A stretch of DNA of 64,000 bases from Tetrapyrgos nigripes (Eukaryota > Basidiomycota > Agaricomycetes > Agaricales > Campanellaceae): positions 62,001-126,000 of the forward strand of contig JAACJM010000034.1 in the NCBI GenBank assembly GCA_013368315.1. Direction: 5' to 3'. The notes below the pieces were generated by a model, which was given only the letters and a program-made list of their open reading frames with translations, did no database searches and was not told where the DNA came from. The position numbers and the translations under genes are program-made. Shown here one piece after another: positions 22,697 to 33,711 of the stretch (position 1 is its first letter; every line of letters starts with the position of its first letter).

Positions 22697-23685
22697 GGGC
22701 CCGTTCTGTAACGGGTATTGGATAAGGCATGCCCTGCCAAAAAAATTATGTAGGATAGGATAGACAAATATATTCATTGATGGTTGCTATCCTGCCGTTG
22801 CGCGTTCGGTAAATCATTAGATTGGATAGCTGTCAAATAATATATGTGTGAGTATTCTAGTGAGTCCTCGCCTTTCTGCCTTTCTCCCTCTTCTTTTGCT
22901 GTATGGATCAGTCCGAGAACAAAGAAAATCAACAGCCTGATACTGGGGCACCTGACCCAGTCACTCGTACTTGCGATAAAAAGCTCCACAGAGCATATCT
23001 AAGACTTGGCTGAAATAGCTGTCATACTAGGATTAAAAAGTGGGTATGCATTTCAATCGACTGGTACTCACCGCGAGATTGTATCTCCTCCTCGTTGAAA
23101 GCGCTCCTGTAGCTCTCTATTAGAGCATGCAGATACCATGGTACGAAGGAATATCGCCACTTTCTCATCAGCTGAGACATGACACCTATCCTTTAAGCCA
23201 CATGTATTGCATAACTCCTGTACAAGTGCATGAAAAACCCTTTTGTTCATGCCAAACATCCTCCGAAACCGTTCATTGCGGCCTGTTTACAATTAATTTA
23301 GTTACTGCAAATAGGATGTGGACGTTTATTACATACCTTTTAACATATCTGCTAGCCACATCTCTCCAGTGAATATACCAGTCAGAAAGGGCCTCCTGCG
23401 CTGGCTAGCAACAGCAGCTGCAGCTGCGCCAGCAGCAGTTACGACTAGGAAAGCAGCCACACGCTTTTTGCGAGACTTGGGCTTGTAGCGGACCATCGAT
23501 GTGGAGGTTTGTGCAAAAGATTGGATGCGCTGATAACAGTACATAGGGGTTTTCACACAGTCAGCCTATCCGACGGAACAGATTTATTATTTCCTTGTCC
23601 GATGCTTGTCGGACAGGTATATCAAAAAATCACGTCATTTTTTTTATTCCCTAGTCCTATCCAATACCGGTTACAGAACAGGCCC
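22697..23685. mobile_element. Truncated PIF/Harbinger element
   Basis: Terminal inverted repeats of 28 bp (26 matching): GGGCCCGTTCTGTAACGGG at 22697 and GGCCTGTTCTGTAACCGG in complement at the right end. TTA flanks both sides (22694-22696 and 23686-23688), the 3-bp duplication typical of PIF/Harbinger. At 989 bp it holds only the N-terminal part of a transposase and lacks the DDE domain, so it is a deletion derivative. It sits in the left end of another inverted-repeat element (23686-23971). Confidence 0.88.
23068..23556 (-). pseudogene. Harbinger transposase N-terminal remnant
   Basis: Two minus-strand pieces, 23556-23329 (YKPKSRKKRVAAFLVV) and 23259-23068 (MNKRVFHALVQELCN, then VAIFLRTMVSACSNRELQER and GDTISR), separated by a likely intron. 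The second piece is the helix-turn-helix DNA-binding region that precedes the DDE_Tnp_4 nuclease in fungal Harbinger transposases. The frame ends right after TISR and no catalytic residues follow. It could not catalyse transposition. Confidence 0.75.
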
Positions 23686-23971
23686 TTAGGGACCAGTTTT
23701 TGTCAATACAAAGGTAATAGAAAAGACTTATAACGTAATCTTCACACGACCTATTTTGGGAAGCGGTGCTCTTTCTGCTCAACTCGTCCCAACGACTCTG
23801 CTGCTTCCTCCCGTTATATTTTGTGATAATAAAGCTATAGATGTTATATTCCAGACTCTTTAATGGTCCTACAACCCCCAGAAGCACCGAAAATGACCGG
23901 CACATAAGGGAAACAGACTGCGGGAATATTACGCAATAAGTCATCTTTGTAAGCAAAAAACTGGTCCCTAA
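23686..23971. mobile_element. MITE with TTAGGGACCAG inverted ends
   Basis: TTAGGGACCAGTTTTTG at the left (23686-23702) is repeated inverted at 23954-23971 (ending CTGGTCCCTAA). It is about 286 bp with no coding potential. The left tip is shared with the TTA duplication of the Harbinger element, showing the Harbinger inserted into or beside it. No target duplication of its own is evident. Confidence 0.65.
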
Positions 23972-24472
23972 GCTCTCGATCTCTTAAAACTAGACTAAGT
24001 TTGATCATGTCAGAGCCATTATTTGACATTACGGTAATCCACATCTGAAGCTTCTTTCAATTTTTTTGATTTCCTTTCAGTCCCTCGTAAAATCAGTTTC
24101 TAGCTCACCTTTGCACGGTGTCAGAATCACAAAGACTGAAAACAGCACTAGAGCTATAATAGTACATCAGAACGCACAATGTAATTGCAGAAATCACCTA
24201 ATTCAAACCAGCTACAACTGTCCTGCTTCAGGATCTCCACATCAGCTCCTCGCCGACCCATTTCTCTTGACCTCGTCGTGTCCGCCTGGCCGGACAGATG
24301 TTGCGGACCGACCGCTTTTCCTCGGACCGGTAATTCCGGACCGCTATCAATCGCGGGTTTTCTCCAACCCACCACATATAAAGCCATCCACTTTTGCAAA
24401 AGATGCTTTCCTTCACCACAAGGCTCTATTGCCGACTCTTTGTATCCCTAGCATCCAATTCATCCCTGAACT
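23972..24472. other. Region upstream of the fuconate dehydratase gene
   Basis: No gene recognised. It holds the presumed promoter of the downstream gene. GACCTCGTCGTGTCCGCCTGGCC and GGACCG repeats lie around 24270-24340, and a CCACATATAAAG TATA-like string at about 24372 lies 100 bp before the start codon. Confidence 0.45.
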
Positions 24473-26512
24473 ATGCCCAAAATCACTGGTTTTGAGATCC
24501 ATGGTGAGTAGACAGAACATAACTTACGGTTTCACTCGCCCCATTATTGCTCACGTCGAGTTCTGTAGATGTGCGTTTCCCAACGTCATTGTCAGGCGAT
24601 GGCACCGATGCAATGTACGTCGGTGTTCTTTAGTGCACTCAAGTAGCTGACCAGCGCCATTAGGAACACGGAATGCGATTACTCTTCTGCATATGTTACA
24701 CTAAAAACCGATGCTGAGCTCGTCGGTCATGGAATGACTTTCACTATAGGACGTGGTAACGACATTGTGAGTGCAACAGCTTTGTCGTTCTTTTTGCCAA
24801 TGCTAATGGCCTCCCAGGTTTGCATAACAATCAAGGAAGTCGCCAATCGTCTCGTTGGCAAAGAAACTGAAGAACTCTTTGCTAACATGGGTCAGACCTG
24901 GGATTTCATGATGTCGGATCCTCAGCTTCGTTGGTCAGTTCTCTACCTCTGTTCCGAGATTTATGCGTCCTATTTCCCGCTTTTTATCTTGCTCCATGTG
25001 CACTTGACTGAGCCTATTGCAGGATCGGCCCGGAAAAAGGTGTGATTCATATAGCTTCTGGTGCAGTCAATAATGCACTGTGGGACATGTATGCTCGTTC
25101 GAGGCAGAAGCCTTTGTGGAAGTTGGTTTCCGATTTCACGCCAGTACGTGGTGCCCCTGCTATTGTGACATCTGACCAGCACTGACTGCTTTTTTACAGG
25201 AAGAATTCGTAAAGTCGGTTTCGTTCCGATATATTACGGATGCCATTACGAAGGAAGAAGCGCTGGAGATGCTGAAGCAGAAGGAAGCAACAAAGAAGGA
25301 GAGGGAGCAGTTGGTGCGTGAGATTGGGTGCGTTTTCCTCCTTTATTACGTTAGTTTCCCAACTCTGATGACGGCTTTTTTTTATTTTTTTCAGCTATCC
25401 TGCCTACGTCACCTCCGCTGGATGGCTCGGTACGTATCGTCCTCTCGTCCTACCTTCAATCTCACTGATACACTCCTCGCCCAGGCTACTCTGACGAAAA
25501 AGTCGCCCGACTCACCAAAGAAGCTGTAGCCGCCGGTTTCAACCACTTCAAGATGAAAGTTGGAGCCAATCAAGCCAACGACCTCCGTCGTGGCAAGATC
25601 ATCCGTTCCATCATCGACGATCTGCAGTACCTTCCATCTGGTCACCAGCCCAGGGATCCTAATGGACCTGGGCTCAAAGGAAAGAATGCAGGACCCACCG
25701 GTGCCGTTTTGATGATTGACGCGAATCAAGTATGGGATGTCCCTCAGGCAATTGAGTATGTCAAGGGGTTGGAGGAGATTAAGCCTTGGTGCGTGTTCTA
25801 CACCCTTGTACTTGTACCCATTCGCTTTTCTGACCAAAGGTACCCACCTAGGTTCATCGAGGAACCCACTGCTCCTGACGATATTCTCGGACATGCTGCT
25901 ATTCGCAAAGCCCTCAAGCCTCATGGAATTGGTGTGGCCACTGGCGAGCATGCACATAACCGAATGGTGTTCAAGCAGCTGCTACAAGCCGAGGCGATTG
26001 ACGTTTGTCAGATTGATTCGTGTCGTCTGGCGGGTGTGACCGAGGTGTTGAGTGTGTTACTGATGGCTGCCAAGTTAGTTTTGCGTCTTCCATGTTTTGT
26101 TGAGAGCAGACTTCAACTTATGATATCTTTTTTTTCAGGTTCGGCGTTCCTGTATGCCCTCATGCAGGAGGTGTCGGTTTGTGCGAGTACGTGATTCATC
26201 TCAGGTCAGTCTAATTTTCACCACACCTTTACTTCATCTTTAGCTATCATATGCTGATCCTTTCCCGTTCTTTGTTCTAGTCTAATCGACTACATCGCTG
26301 TATCTGGCACCATGGAACGCAACGTCCTCGAATTCGTCGACCATCTCCACGAGCACTTTGTTACTCCTTGCTCTATCAACTCGAAAGGAAGATACAACGT
26401 GCCTTCAAATCCTAACGAGGGTTACAGCATTGAGATGCACAAGTCGAGTATCGCAGAGTATGAGTGGCCTAACGGGTCTTACTGGGTCGGAGCAAAAGGT
26501 GGTAAAGCATAG
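24473..26512 (+). CDS. L-fuconate dehydratase-like enolase-superfamily enzyme
   Basis: Mandelate-racemase/enolase superfamily dehydratase, the fungal relative of human ENOSF1. It is expected to convert L-fuconate to 2-keto-3-deoxy-L-fuconate with Mg2+ in deoxy-sugar breakdown. The start MPKITGFEIH runs into an intron (gtgagt to ctgtag), then VRFPTSLSGDGTDAM and further exons. The barrel motifs are complete: FKMKVG (Lys base), AVLMIDANQVWD (metal Asp), FIEEPTAPDD (metal Glu), GVATGEHAHN (metal Glu) and CPHAGGVGLCEYV (His). The C-terminus is typical (NVLEFVDHLHEHF, GSYWVGAKGG), with TAG at 26510-26512. About eight introns of 50-80 nt. The gene appears intact. Its last intron and exon are duplicated twice downstream together with the adjoining F-box gene. 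Confidence 0.93.
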
Positions 26513-28707
26513 GGATGAAGAATAATTTGTATAAAAGAAACGTATCATTATCAATGTACATTAACTGAAATCATTGCCCAACCTGCGATTCAATCGAAGT
26601 CCTGCTATACCTGCTACCAAGATCATGTTCACATCTTTCTCCTTTATCCTCATTGTCACCACCTTGCTTGTCCTCGACCAGTGTGCTCCTTACTCCTGCT
26701 CATAATCTACTTCCAACTGCAAACCTTCCTTCGTCAGTGCACGTAGCTGAGGTATTGTACTCAACCGGAAATTGTCGAGCCATTTCCACGTAGTTTCAGA
26801 GTTGGTCCCGAGTAGGACAACAATCCTAAAGTAACGCATATCCGAAATGCCAAAACTGTCCGGCCTCGGGCCGTACTGATCAGGTTGTCGCATCCTGGAC
26901 CGTACCATAGCGTAAATCTGGTCTGAGTCTGACGAATCCGAATCATCTGCAGATGGTTGATCATGGCCATCAACGTCCTTCACCTCCTTCGTCTTCTTCG
27001 TCTTCTTTTTACTGGATTTCTTCAGATCCTGAGATCGAAGTCGGATGGTTACATCGAATTGCGTCAACCGGGGCACTAGGATACTTGTACTCCAATCGTC
27101 CTCCTCAGCCTGGGACGGTGACCCATCCTGCATCGGTTCCCGATCCTTGTTAGACCGCCGCTTCACGGTCAAACCCTCGAAAACCCCAAGTCGGCGCTGG
27201 CCGTTTTGGATTGAAAGATGTTCGAGGGTAGGTAGCTGCTTGAGAAGTTGCAGGAGCTTTTCCGTATCGAGTAAGTCTCCTATAAGCTTCAAATGCTGAA
27301 GGTGACAGGCGGAAATACGGAGAAATTCCTGGATGTGCCGAAAACATTTGGACTGCTCTCTTACGTGCCCGTCCTGGCCTACCAAGACCAGACTGGAAAG
27401 GGAAGGAGTTTTTAGCGCCTTGAATATGTTCGAAAGGCTGAGTGTGTTGTAGCTGTTGTCGTTGGTGGATTCGTCGGGGGAGAACCAATAACGATTCTCA
27501 ACCGTGAGTTTGCAGACGTTCGGAAGCAAAGTGCCGCCATTTGCTACCGAAAACGAGGAGCGCCATGGGTGGAAGGAGGTAACATGCAGCTCTCGAAGAT
27601 TGGGACAATGGGAAAAAAAGGAATGGTACTCTGCCCAGTTCATCCTTTGTGCAGTCATTCCTGGTAGACTGATGGTGGTGATCTGATTGCAGGGGAGCAC
27701 CTTCACAAATTGGCGCACAGTTTGTCCATCAACAATCAGCGTCCGTAGCTTTGGAGATTGCCTCAGCATGTTACAGAACAGATCCGGTATGCCTAGCAAG
27801 ATTGATTCGTCCGGAAGACAAAGTGTTTCGAGATTCTCGCAGTTGCCAGATTGTACCTGTAACGATTGGTAGAACATCCCAATGCTCGTCGGGTTGAAGT
27901 CTACCACTCTCCAGCGCCGGCGTTCCTGTATGAAGGCCTGCAGGAGCAGAATCCCGCCGTTGAAAATTGACACGTAATCACCGTCCCTGTAAGAATGGAA
28001 TTCTAGCTTGAGGAGAGCAGGTGATGAGCGATCAAGGTAAAGCTTGGCCAGATCGACATATGCCTCCTTCTCGCAGCCCAGGTGAATGAACATTCGAGAC
28101 CATAGAGCTGGGATTGAGTTAGCAATGGTTCTCCACAGCTGGCAAGTCTGCGATATATCGAGGGTTGGGGCGTCCACTTTCATAGAGCCATCGTCGTATT
28201 GCACGCAGAGGTTAAAGTTGCCATCTAGGTCCGGATGATCCAACTCGGTCAAGTTTGGGTGGACGTGTAGTGTAGACTTGAAGATTTCAGTCAGGATTTC
28301 GACAGGGAATGAATTGATGTGTATATTCGACATGTTCTATGATTTACCGTCAGATAAATTCACGACTGTAGGGCAGGGCCCGGCAGAAAGAGGAATACCT
28401 GAGTAATTTACATGCAGGCCGTCGCTAAGATGTACCTGAGAGACAGGAACGCGTGCCTGTGCATTAAAGATGAGACATCATCGTACAATATAGCAAAGCT
28501 TTAGCGTACTGACGAAAAAGGATTGCAATGAAAGGTGGCAGGCAGCAAAGGACAAGGTTGATCAAACGCGACCCGTCACAACGTGACAACCGGTACTATA
28601 AGCGTGACACCAACTTGACGCTTGCTTGATGCCGATGTCCGAGTACTGAAAGCAAGCATGCCACGCTACAGTAGCAATAGAGTACATAGAACGAACAGTG
28701 CTGCTAC
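26197..28707. repeat. Tandem unit 1: dehydratase last exon plus F-box gene
   Basis: The unit begins at CATCTCAGGTCAGTCTAATT, the end of the penultimate dehydratase exon, and ends at ACAGTGCTGCTA before the next CATCTCAGGTCAG. It is about 2.5 kb. It includes the authentic last intron and exon of the dehydratase and the intact F-box gene. Confidence 0.85.
26690..28333 (-). CDS. F-box protein with leucine-rich region (intact array member)
   Basis: A 547-residue uninterrupted frame starting MSNIHINSFPVEILTEIF. The F-box spans roughly residues 5-50 (SFPVEILTEIF; ISQTCQLWRTIANSIPALWS is the conserved continuation in agaricomycete F-box-like proteins). Residues 90-400 carry irregular leucine-rich repeats (for example CENLETLCLP, LPTLEHLSIQNG, LVPRLTQFDVTI). 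A Lys-rich patch (KKSSKKKTKKTKEVKDVDG) followed by SADDSDSSDSDQIYAMV may be a nuclear signal and a phosphorylation-prone acidic loop (inference). Such proteins link substrates to Skp1-Cul1 ubiquitin ligases; the substrate is unknown. It ends at TAA 26690-26692 and converges on the dehydratase, 177 bp away. It is the only array member with no visible damage. Confidence 0.9.
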   Translation of the reverse strand: MSNIHINSFPVEILTEIFKSTLHVHPNLTELDHPDLDGNFNLCVQYDDGSMKVDAPTLDISQTCQLWRTIANSIPALWSRMFIHLGCEKEAYVDLAKLYLDRSSPALLKLEFHSYRDGDYVSIFNGGILLLQAFIQERRRWRVVDFNPTSIGMFYQSLQVQSGNCENLETLCLPDESILLGIPDLFCNMLRQSPKLRTLIVDGQTVRQFVKVLPCNQITTISLPGMTAQRMNWAEYHSFFSHCPNLRELHVTSFHPWRSSFSVANGGTLLPNVCKLTVENRYWFSPDESTNDNSYNTLSLSNIFKALKTPSLSSLVLVGQDGHVREQSKCFRHIQEFLRISACHLQHLKLIGDLLDTEKLLQLLKQLPTLEHLSIQNGQRRLGVFEGLTVKRRSNKDREPMQDGSPSQAEEDDWSTSILVPRLTQFDVTIRLRSQDLKKSSKKKTKKTKEVKDVDGHDQPSADDSDSSDSDQIYAMVRSRMRQPDQYGPRPDSFGISDMRYFRIVVLLGTNSETTWKWLDNFRLSTIPQLRALTKEGLQLEVDYEQE

Positions 28708-28708
28708 A

Positions 28709-29042
28709 TCTCAGGTCAGTCTAATTTTCACCACACCTTTACATATACTGATCCTTTCTAATCTAAGTAATCGACTACTTACATCGTTGTATCTTGCACA
28801 GTACGGTGGCACGCCGCACTGTGGAACGCAACGTCCTCAAATTCGTCGACCATCTCCACAAGCACTTTGCTACTCCTTGTTCTATCGATTCGAAAGGAAG
28901 ATACAACGTGCCTTCAAATTCTAAAGGCCTAACGAGGGATACAGCATTGAGAAGCACAAGTCGAGTATCGCAGAGTACTAGGAGTGGCCTAACGGGCCTT
29001 ACTGCAGCTTACTGGGTCGGAGCAAAAGGTGGTAAAGCATAG
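28709..29042 (+). pseudogene. Duplicated last intron and exon of fuconate dehydratase (unit 2)
   Basis: Starts with the same GTCAGTCTAATTTTCACC donor and intron as 26200 and continues with VERNVLKFVDHLHKHFATP and AAYWVGAKGGKA. Small insertions (for example around 28802-28820 and 28925-29005) disturb the frame. There is no upstream enzyme, so it cannot encode an active dehydratase. Retention of the intron shows DNA-level copying. Confidence 0.85.
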
Positions 29043-29216
29043 AAATTAAGAATAATTTGCATAAAGGAAACTTATCATTATCAATGTACATTCACTGAAA
29101 TCATTGCCCAACCTGCGCTTCACTCGAAGTCCTGCTATGTACCTGCTACCGAGATCTTATTCTTTCTCCATTACCCTCATTGTCACCACCTTGCTTGTCC
29201 TTGACCAGTATGCTCC

Positions 29217-31239
29217 TTACTCGACATCCTTCTGCCCATAATCTACTTCCAACTGCAAGCCCTCCTTCGTTAGTGCGCGTAGCTGAGGTATCGTACTCAA
29301 CCGGAAACTGTCGAGCCATTTCCACGTAGCTTCAGAATCGGTCCCGAGTAGGACAACAATCCTAAAGTAACGCATATCTGAAATGCCAACATTGTCCAGC
29401 CTCGAGCCAGGCTGATCAGGTTGTCGTATCCTGGACTGTACCATGGCGTAAATCTGGTCTGAGTCTGACGAATCCGAATCATCTGCAGATGGTTGATCAT
29501 GGCCATCAACGTCCTTCACCTCCTTCGTCTTCTTCGTCTTCTTTTTACTGGGTTTCTTCAGATCCTGAGACTGAATTCGGATGGTTACATCGAGCTGCGT
29601 CAACCGGGGCACCAGGACACTGATACTCCAATCCTCCTCCTCAGCCTGAGACGATGACCCATCCTGCATCGTTTCCTGCCCCCTGTTAGACCGCCGCTTC
29701 ACGGTCAAACCCTCGAAAACCCCAAGTCGGCGCTGGCCATTTTGAATTGAAAGATGTTCGAGGGTAGATAGCTGCTTGAGGAGTTCCAGGAGCTTGCGCG
29801 TATCGAGTAAGTCTCCTATAAGCTTCAAATGCTGAAGGTGGCAGGCAGAAATACGGAGAAATTCCTGGATGTGACGAAAACATTTGGACTGCTCTCGTAC
29901 GTGCCCGTCCTGGCCTACCAGGACCAGAGTGGAAAGGGAAGGAGCTTTGAGCGCCTTGAATATGTTCGAAAGGCTGAGCATGTCACCGTTGCTGTCGAAC
30001 CCACAACGATCCTCAACCGTAAGTTTGCGGACGTTCGGAAGCAAAGTGCCACCATTTGAGGAATGCCATCGGGTGAAGGAGGTAATGTGCAGCTCTTGGA
30101 GATTGGGAAAATGAGAAAATGGGACTGGTAATACCCCTAGTTCATCCTTGACATAGTCCCTAGTAGACTGATGGTGGTGATCTGATCGCAGGGGAGCTTC
30201 ACAAGTTGGCGCACAGCATACCCACCAGAAACCAGCGCCCGCAACTTTGGAGTTTGCCCCAACATGCTACAGAACAGATCCACCGGTATGTCTGACAAGT
30301 CGATTGAGTCGTTCGGAAGACAGAGCGTTTCGAGATGCTCGCAGTTGCCAGGTTGTACCTGTAACGGTTGGCAGAACATCCCGATGTCCGTCGGCTGGAA
30401 GTCTACCACTCTCCAGCGCCGGCGTTCCTGTATGAAGGCCTGCAGGAGCAGCATCCCGACGTTGGAAATTGGCACGTAGCACATGGGGTCATTAATGTCC
30501 CTCAAAGAAGGGAATTCTAGTTTGAGGAGAGCAGGCGATGAGCGGTCAAGGTAAAGCTTGGCCAGATCGACGTACGTCTCCTTCTCGCAGCTCAGGTGAA
30601 TGAACATTCGAGACCATAGAGTTGGGATTAGGGAAAAACACGGGTACGCGGGTTTTCGGCGGGCTAGGAGGTACGGGTTCGGCGGGTACGGGTACGGGTC
30701 AGCATCTCTGAACCCGCCGCCAACCCGTGACCCTTTGACGAGGTAATATACGTGCCAGACCATGGTGTATATGGCCTATAATCACAGTTAGTTTAATTAT
30801 GAAGTCACCAATCAGCAGACTGACATGAAATTCTCCCGCTACAACTCTTTTTCTCTCTCTGAATGCTTCTCTGTGTACGAATCCCGCGGGTTCTGCCTAT
30901 GACCCGCTCCCCCCGTCAAAACCTTTGACCCGTCGTCACGGGTACGGGTTTTGGCGGGGACGGGGACGGGTCAGAAATTTTTACCCGCGGGATACCCGTG
31001 CTGTTCCCTAGACTTGGGATTGTGTTAGCAATGGTTCTCCACAGTTGGCAAGTCTGTGATATATCGAGGGTTGGGGCGTCCACTTTCATAGAGCCATCGT
31101 CGTATTCCTCGCAGAGGTTAAAGTTGCCATCTAGGTCCGGATGATCTAACTCGGTCAAGTTTGGGTGGACGTGCAGTGTAGACTCGAAGATTTTGATCAG
31201 GATCTCAACAGGGAATGAATTGATGTGTATATTCGACAT
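29217..31239 (-). pseudogene. F-box pseudogene, array copy 2, split by a MITE
   Basis: Begins MSNIHINSFPVEILIKIFES at 31239 and follows copy 1 closely to IANTIPSL, where a 384-bp MITE (30630-31013) intervenes. It resumes with IPTLWSRMFIHL at about 30626 and runs to LLGTMSRMN near 30137, where the frame is lost. It continues in another frame from 30044 (MLPNVRKLTVEDRCGF) to the C-terminus (RALTKEGLQLEVDYGQ). There are at least two lesions, the insertion and a frameshift near 30130. The C-terminal 275 codons remain open. Confidence 0.88.
30630..31013. mobile_element. hAT-like MITE in F-box copy 2
   Basis: The left end AGGGAAAAACACGGGTA and right end TACCCGTGCTGTTCCCT are inverted. TTGGGATT stands on both sides (30622-30629 and 31014-31021), an 8-bp duplication. 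Paralogues read CTGGGATTGAG without interruption at this place. The interior is packed with ACGGGTACGGG and CCCGCC motifs like those in the hAT-like element at 2538-5160, so the two belong to related families. There is no coding capacity. Confidence 0.88.
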
Positions 31240-31625
31240 GTTTTATGATTTACCGCTAGATAAATGTGCCACTGCAGGGATAGGGGAAGAAACAGAAATA
31301 CCTGCCAGTGAGTAATTTACATGCAGGCCATCGCTAAGGTATACCTGAGAGACAGTAATACGTCCTCATGCATTAAAGATGAGACATCATCGTACAATAT
31401 AGCAAAGTTTTAGCGTACCGACGAAAAAGGACAGCAATGAAAGGTGGCCTGAGCAAAGGACAAAGTTGATCAAAACGCGACCCGTCACAATGTGACAACC
31501 GGTACTGTAAGCGTGGCACCGGCTTCGGGTTGGCGCCAACGAGACACCGATGTTCTGGGTCCACTGAAAGCAAGCATGCCATGCTACAGTAGCAATAGAG
31601 TACATAGGACGAATAGTGCTACTAC

Positions 31626-31952
31626 ATCTCAGGTCAGTCTAATTTTCACCACACCTTTACTTATACTGATCTTTTCTAGTCTAAGTAATCGACCACATCA
31701 CTGTACATGTACTACTGGCACCTGAGTGGCACTATTGAACGCAACGTCCTCGAATTCGTCGACCATCTCCACGAGCACTTTGCTACTCCTTGCTCTATCA
31801 ATTCGAAAAGAAGATACAACGTGCCTTCAAATCCTAAAGACCTAACGAGGGATACAGCATTGAGAAGCACAAGTCGAGTATCGCAGAGTATGAGTGGCCT
31901 AACGGCCCTTACTGCAGCTTACTGGGTCGGAGAAAAACATGGTAAAGCATAA
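31626..31952 (+). pseudogene. Duplicated last intron and exon of fuconate dehydratase (unit 3)
   Basis: The intron start GTCAGTCTAATTTTCACC is kept, followed by ERNVLEFVDHLHEHFATPCS. The end reads AYWVGEKHGKA, in which the GAKGG of the real enzyme is altered. It is an isolated exon without the rest of the gene. Confidence 0.85.
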
Positions 31953-32149
31953 GAATGAAGAATAATTTTTACAAAGGAAACATATCATTATCAATGTACA
32001 TTCACTGAAATGATTGCCCAATCTGCGCTTCAGTCGAAGTCCTGCTATGTACCTGCTACCAAGATCTCGTTCATGTCTTCTTTGTCCATTACCCTCATTG
32101 TCACCACCTTGCTTGTCCTCGTCCAGTGTGCTCCTTACTCGTCATCCTT

Positions 32150-33711
32150 CTAATCTACTTCCAATTGCAAACCTTCCTTCGTTAGTGCACGTAGCTGAGG
32201 TATCGTACTCAACCGGAAACTGTCGAGCCATTTCCGCGTAGCTTCAGAATTGGTCCCAAGTAGGATAATCCTAAAGTAACGCATATCCGCAATGCCAACA
32301 CTGTCCAGCCTCGAGCCAGGCCGACCAGGGTGTTGCATCCGGGACCGTACCATAGCGTAAATCTGGTCTGAGTCTGACGAATCCGAATCATGTGCAGATG
32401 GTTGACCATGGCCACCAGTGTCCTTCACCTTCTTCGCCTTCTTCGTCTTCTTTTTACTGGGTTTCTTCAGATCCTGAGACTGAATTCGGATGGTTACATC
32501 GAGCTGCGTCAACCGGGGCAGTAGGATACTTGTACTCCAATCCTCCTCCTCAGCCTGAGACGGTGACCCGTCCTGCATCGGTTCCCCCCCCTTGTTAGAC
32601 CGCCGCTTCACGGTCAAACCCTCGAAAACCCTAAGTCGGCCATGGCCGTTTTGGATTGAAAGATGTTCGAGGGTAGGTAGCTGCCTGAGAAGTTCCAGGA
32701 GCTTGCGCGTATCGAGTAAGTCTCCTATAAGCTTCAAATGCTGAAGGTGGCAGGCAGAAATACGGAGAAATTCCTGGATGTGACGAAAACATTTGGACTG
32801 CTCTCGTACGTGCCCGTCCCGGCTTACCAGGACCAGAGTGGAAAGGGAAGGAATTTTGAGCGCCTTGAATATGTTCGAAAGGCTGAGCATGTCCCCGTTG
32901 CTGTCGAACCAATAACGATCCTCAACCGTGAGTTTGCGGACGTTCGGAAGCAAAGTGCCGCCATGTACAATGAGCCATGGATCGAACAAGGAGGTAACGA
33001 GGAGCTCCTGGAGATTGGGAAAATGAGAAAAAAGGGAATGGTGATCTCCCCAGTTCGTCCTTTGTGCAGTCTTTCCTGGTAAACTGATGGTGGTGATCTG
33101 ATTACAGGGAAGCCCCTTCACAAGTTGGCGCACATTATACACATCAGCAACCAGCGTCTGTAACTTTGGAGTTTGCCCCAGCATGCTACAGAACAGATCC
33201 ACCGGTATGTCTGCGAATTCGATTGAGTCCGGAAGACAAAGCGTTTCGAGATTCTCGCAGTTGCCAGGTTGTACCTGTAACAGTTGGCAGAACATCCCGA
33301 TGGTCGTCGGGTTGAAGTCTACCACTCTCCAGCGCCAACGTTCCTGCATGAAGGCCTGCAGGAGCAGTATCCCGACGTGTGTCCCGACGTTGAAAATTGG
33401 CGCGTACGCGGGGCTACTAATGTCCCTCGAAGAAGGGAATTCTAGTTTGAGGAGAGTAGGCGACGAGCGGTCAAGGTAAAGCTTGGCCAGATCGACGTAT
33501 GCCTCCCTCTCGCAGCGCAGGTGAATGAACATTCGAGACCATAGAGCTGGGATTGAGTTAGCAATGGTTCTCCACAGTTGGCGCTGAAGTTAAAGTTGCC
33601 ATCTAGGTCCGGATGATCTAACTCGGTCAAGTTTGGGTGGACGTGCAGTATAGACTTGAAGATTTCGGTCAGGATCTCGACAGGGAATGAATTGATGTGT
33701 ATATTCGACAT
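32150..33711 (-). pseudogene. F-box gene copy 3, F-box damaged but long frame kept
   Basis: Starts MSNIHINSFPVEILTEIFKS like copy 1, but after DLDGNFNF a net loss of about 61 nt relative to copy 1 shifts the frame. It removes the codons for the VDAPTLDISQTC region. From 33532 a 460-codon frame (MFIHLRCEREAYVDLAK) runs without interruption to QLEVD at the C-terminus (stop about 32150). The gene could yield either a short F-box fragment or an N-terminally truncated protein with the leucine-rich and acidic parts only. The long open frame suggests the deletion is recent. It is classed as a pseudogene because the F-box is lost. Confidence 0.8.

Larger units (their letters stand above)
28708..31625. 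repeat. Tandem unit 2 (pseudo-exon plus F-box pseudogene)
   Basis: Same order as unit 1; about 2.92 kb because a 384-bp MITE sits in the F-box gene. Without it the length (about 2.53 kb) agrees with units 1 and 3. Confidence 0.85.

Noticed and set aside
23401..23430. GCAGCTGC-type repeat (gcagcagctgcagctgcgcc) as a regulatory palindrome
   Set aside because: It encodes the Ala run of the Harbinger N-terminal remnant and is simple codon repetition.
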